Assembly (NCBI GenBank): GCA_958445895.1
Contig: CAUCTV010000019.1
Coordinates: 1 to 22,210, forward strand
Direction of reading: 5' to 3'
DNA length: 22,210 nt
DNA from: an uncultured Collinsella sp.
GTDB taxonomy: Bacteria > Actinomycetota > Coriobacteriia > Coriobacteriales > Coriobacteriaceae
Shown: positions 22,130 through 22,210 of the stretch, piece by piece
Numbering within the stretch: the stretch's first letter is position 1
How the letters are laid out: each line of letters opens with the position of its first letter
Made by a program: the position numbers and the translations under genes
The notes under the pieces: model-generated
What the model saw: the letters and a program-made list of their open reading frames with translations, nothing else
What the model was told of the DNA's origin: nothing
The model's database searches: none

Positions 22130-22210
22130 TGAACTGCCTCCCATTTCTTGGACATCGGGAAATGGGAGGTTTTCCATGAGTATAGACCTCAGGGTGAAGC
22201 ACGACCTGGA
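22130..22210 (+). mobile_element. Left end of an IS3-family (IS150-group-like) element with start of orfA
   Basis: The first 25 bases repeat, inverted, the end at 31-55. They carry the TG...TTGGACA pattern of IS150-group ends. A stem, CCTCCCATTTC (22137-22147) with GAAATGGGAGG (22159-22169), covers the Shine-Dalgarno GGGAGG (22164-22169). An ATG at 22176 begins a reading frame (MSIDLRVKHDL) that leaves the window, as expected for the short orfA of such elements. Family assignment rests on the ends; the transposase itself is not visible. Confidence 0.65.
22176..22210 (+). CDS. Partial start of probable IS orfA transposase subunit
   Basis: Eleven residues are visible before the window ends. 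SD GGGAGG with a six-base spacer precedes the ATG, but it lies in a hairpin that would hide it in transcripts entering from outside. No domain can be recognised in this length. Confidence 0.45.
   Translation, partial: MSIDLRVKHDL

Overview
The window reads as chromosomal DNA of a gut actinobacterium of the class Coriobacteriia, most likely Collinsella. This rests on high-GC coding sequence with strong Shine-Dalgarno sites, a glutamine synthetase followed by an OmpR-type GlnR-like regulator, the overall protein style, and several families of palindromic intergenic repeats. The genus is an inference from recognition; no search was run. Both ends lie just inside what looks like the same IS150-group IS3 element (right end of one copy at 1-55, left end of another from 22130). 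The segment therefore looks like a piece of chromosome between two directly oriented IS copies, and possibly a whole assembly contig that broke in them.

Layout. 1-55: IS end. 56-1525: an AlbA_2/HATPase/winged-helix regulator behind a promoter loaded with operator-like repeats. 1526-2066: a 540-base gene-free stretch with a terminator, two sets of tandem repeats and a 160-base nested palindromic element. 2067-3907: a GntR/FCD and a LacI/KdgR-like regulator. 3950-4802: a HEPN/MNT (type VII) toxin-antitoxin pair in which the MNT antitoxin carries an N-terminal RelB/DinJ-like ribbon-helix-helix domain. 4936-6986: glnA and a GlnR-like regulator. 7195-8658: a membrane-anchored HtrA protease. 8907-11135: ligA. 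11193-13443 (minus strand): a MATE efflux pump followed by its probable MerR/BmrR-like regulator. 13704-17415: a heterodimeric ABC exporter with one degenerate ATP site. 17631-18668: an AbiEi/DUF559-like nuclease-fold protein bracketed by two near-identical 61-base palindromes. 18903-21264: moaA and a moaC-mobB fusion for molybdenum cofactor synthesis. 21507-22091: a histidine phosphatase. 22130-22210: IS left end.

How the parts work together. glnA and the GlnR-like gene form a nitrogen-assimilation pair, and a GlnR-box-like half site lies upstream of glnA. The MATE and MerR genes form a drug-responsive efflux operon with a textbook 19-base-spacer MerR promoter. moaA and moaC-mobB carry out the first step of molybdopterin synthesis plus a later GTP-dependent step. 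The best candidates for something not well described are the ribbon-helix-helix-MNT/HEPN module, the palindrome-flanked nuclease-like gene and the structured intergenic elements at 1772-1931 and 21278-21377.
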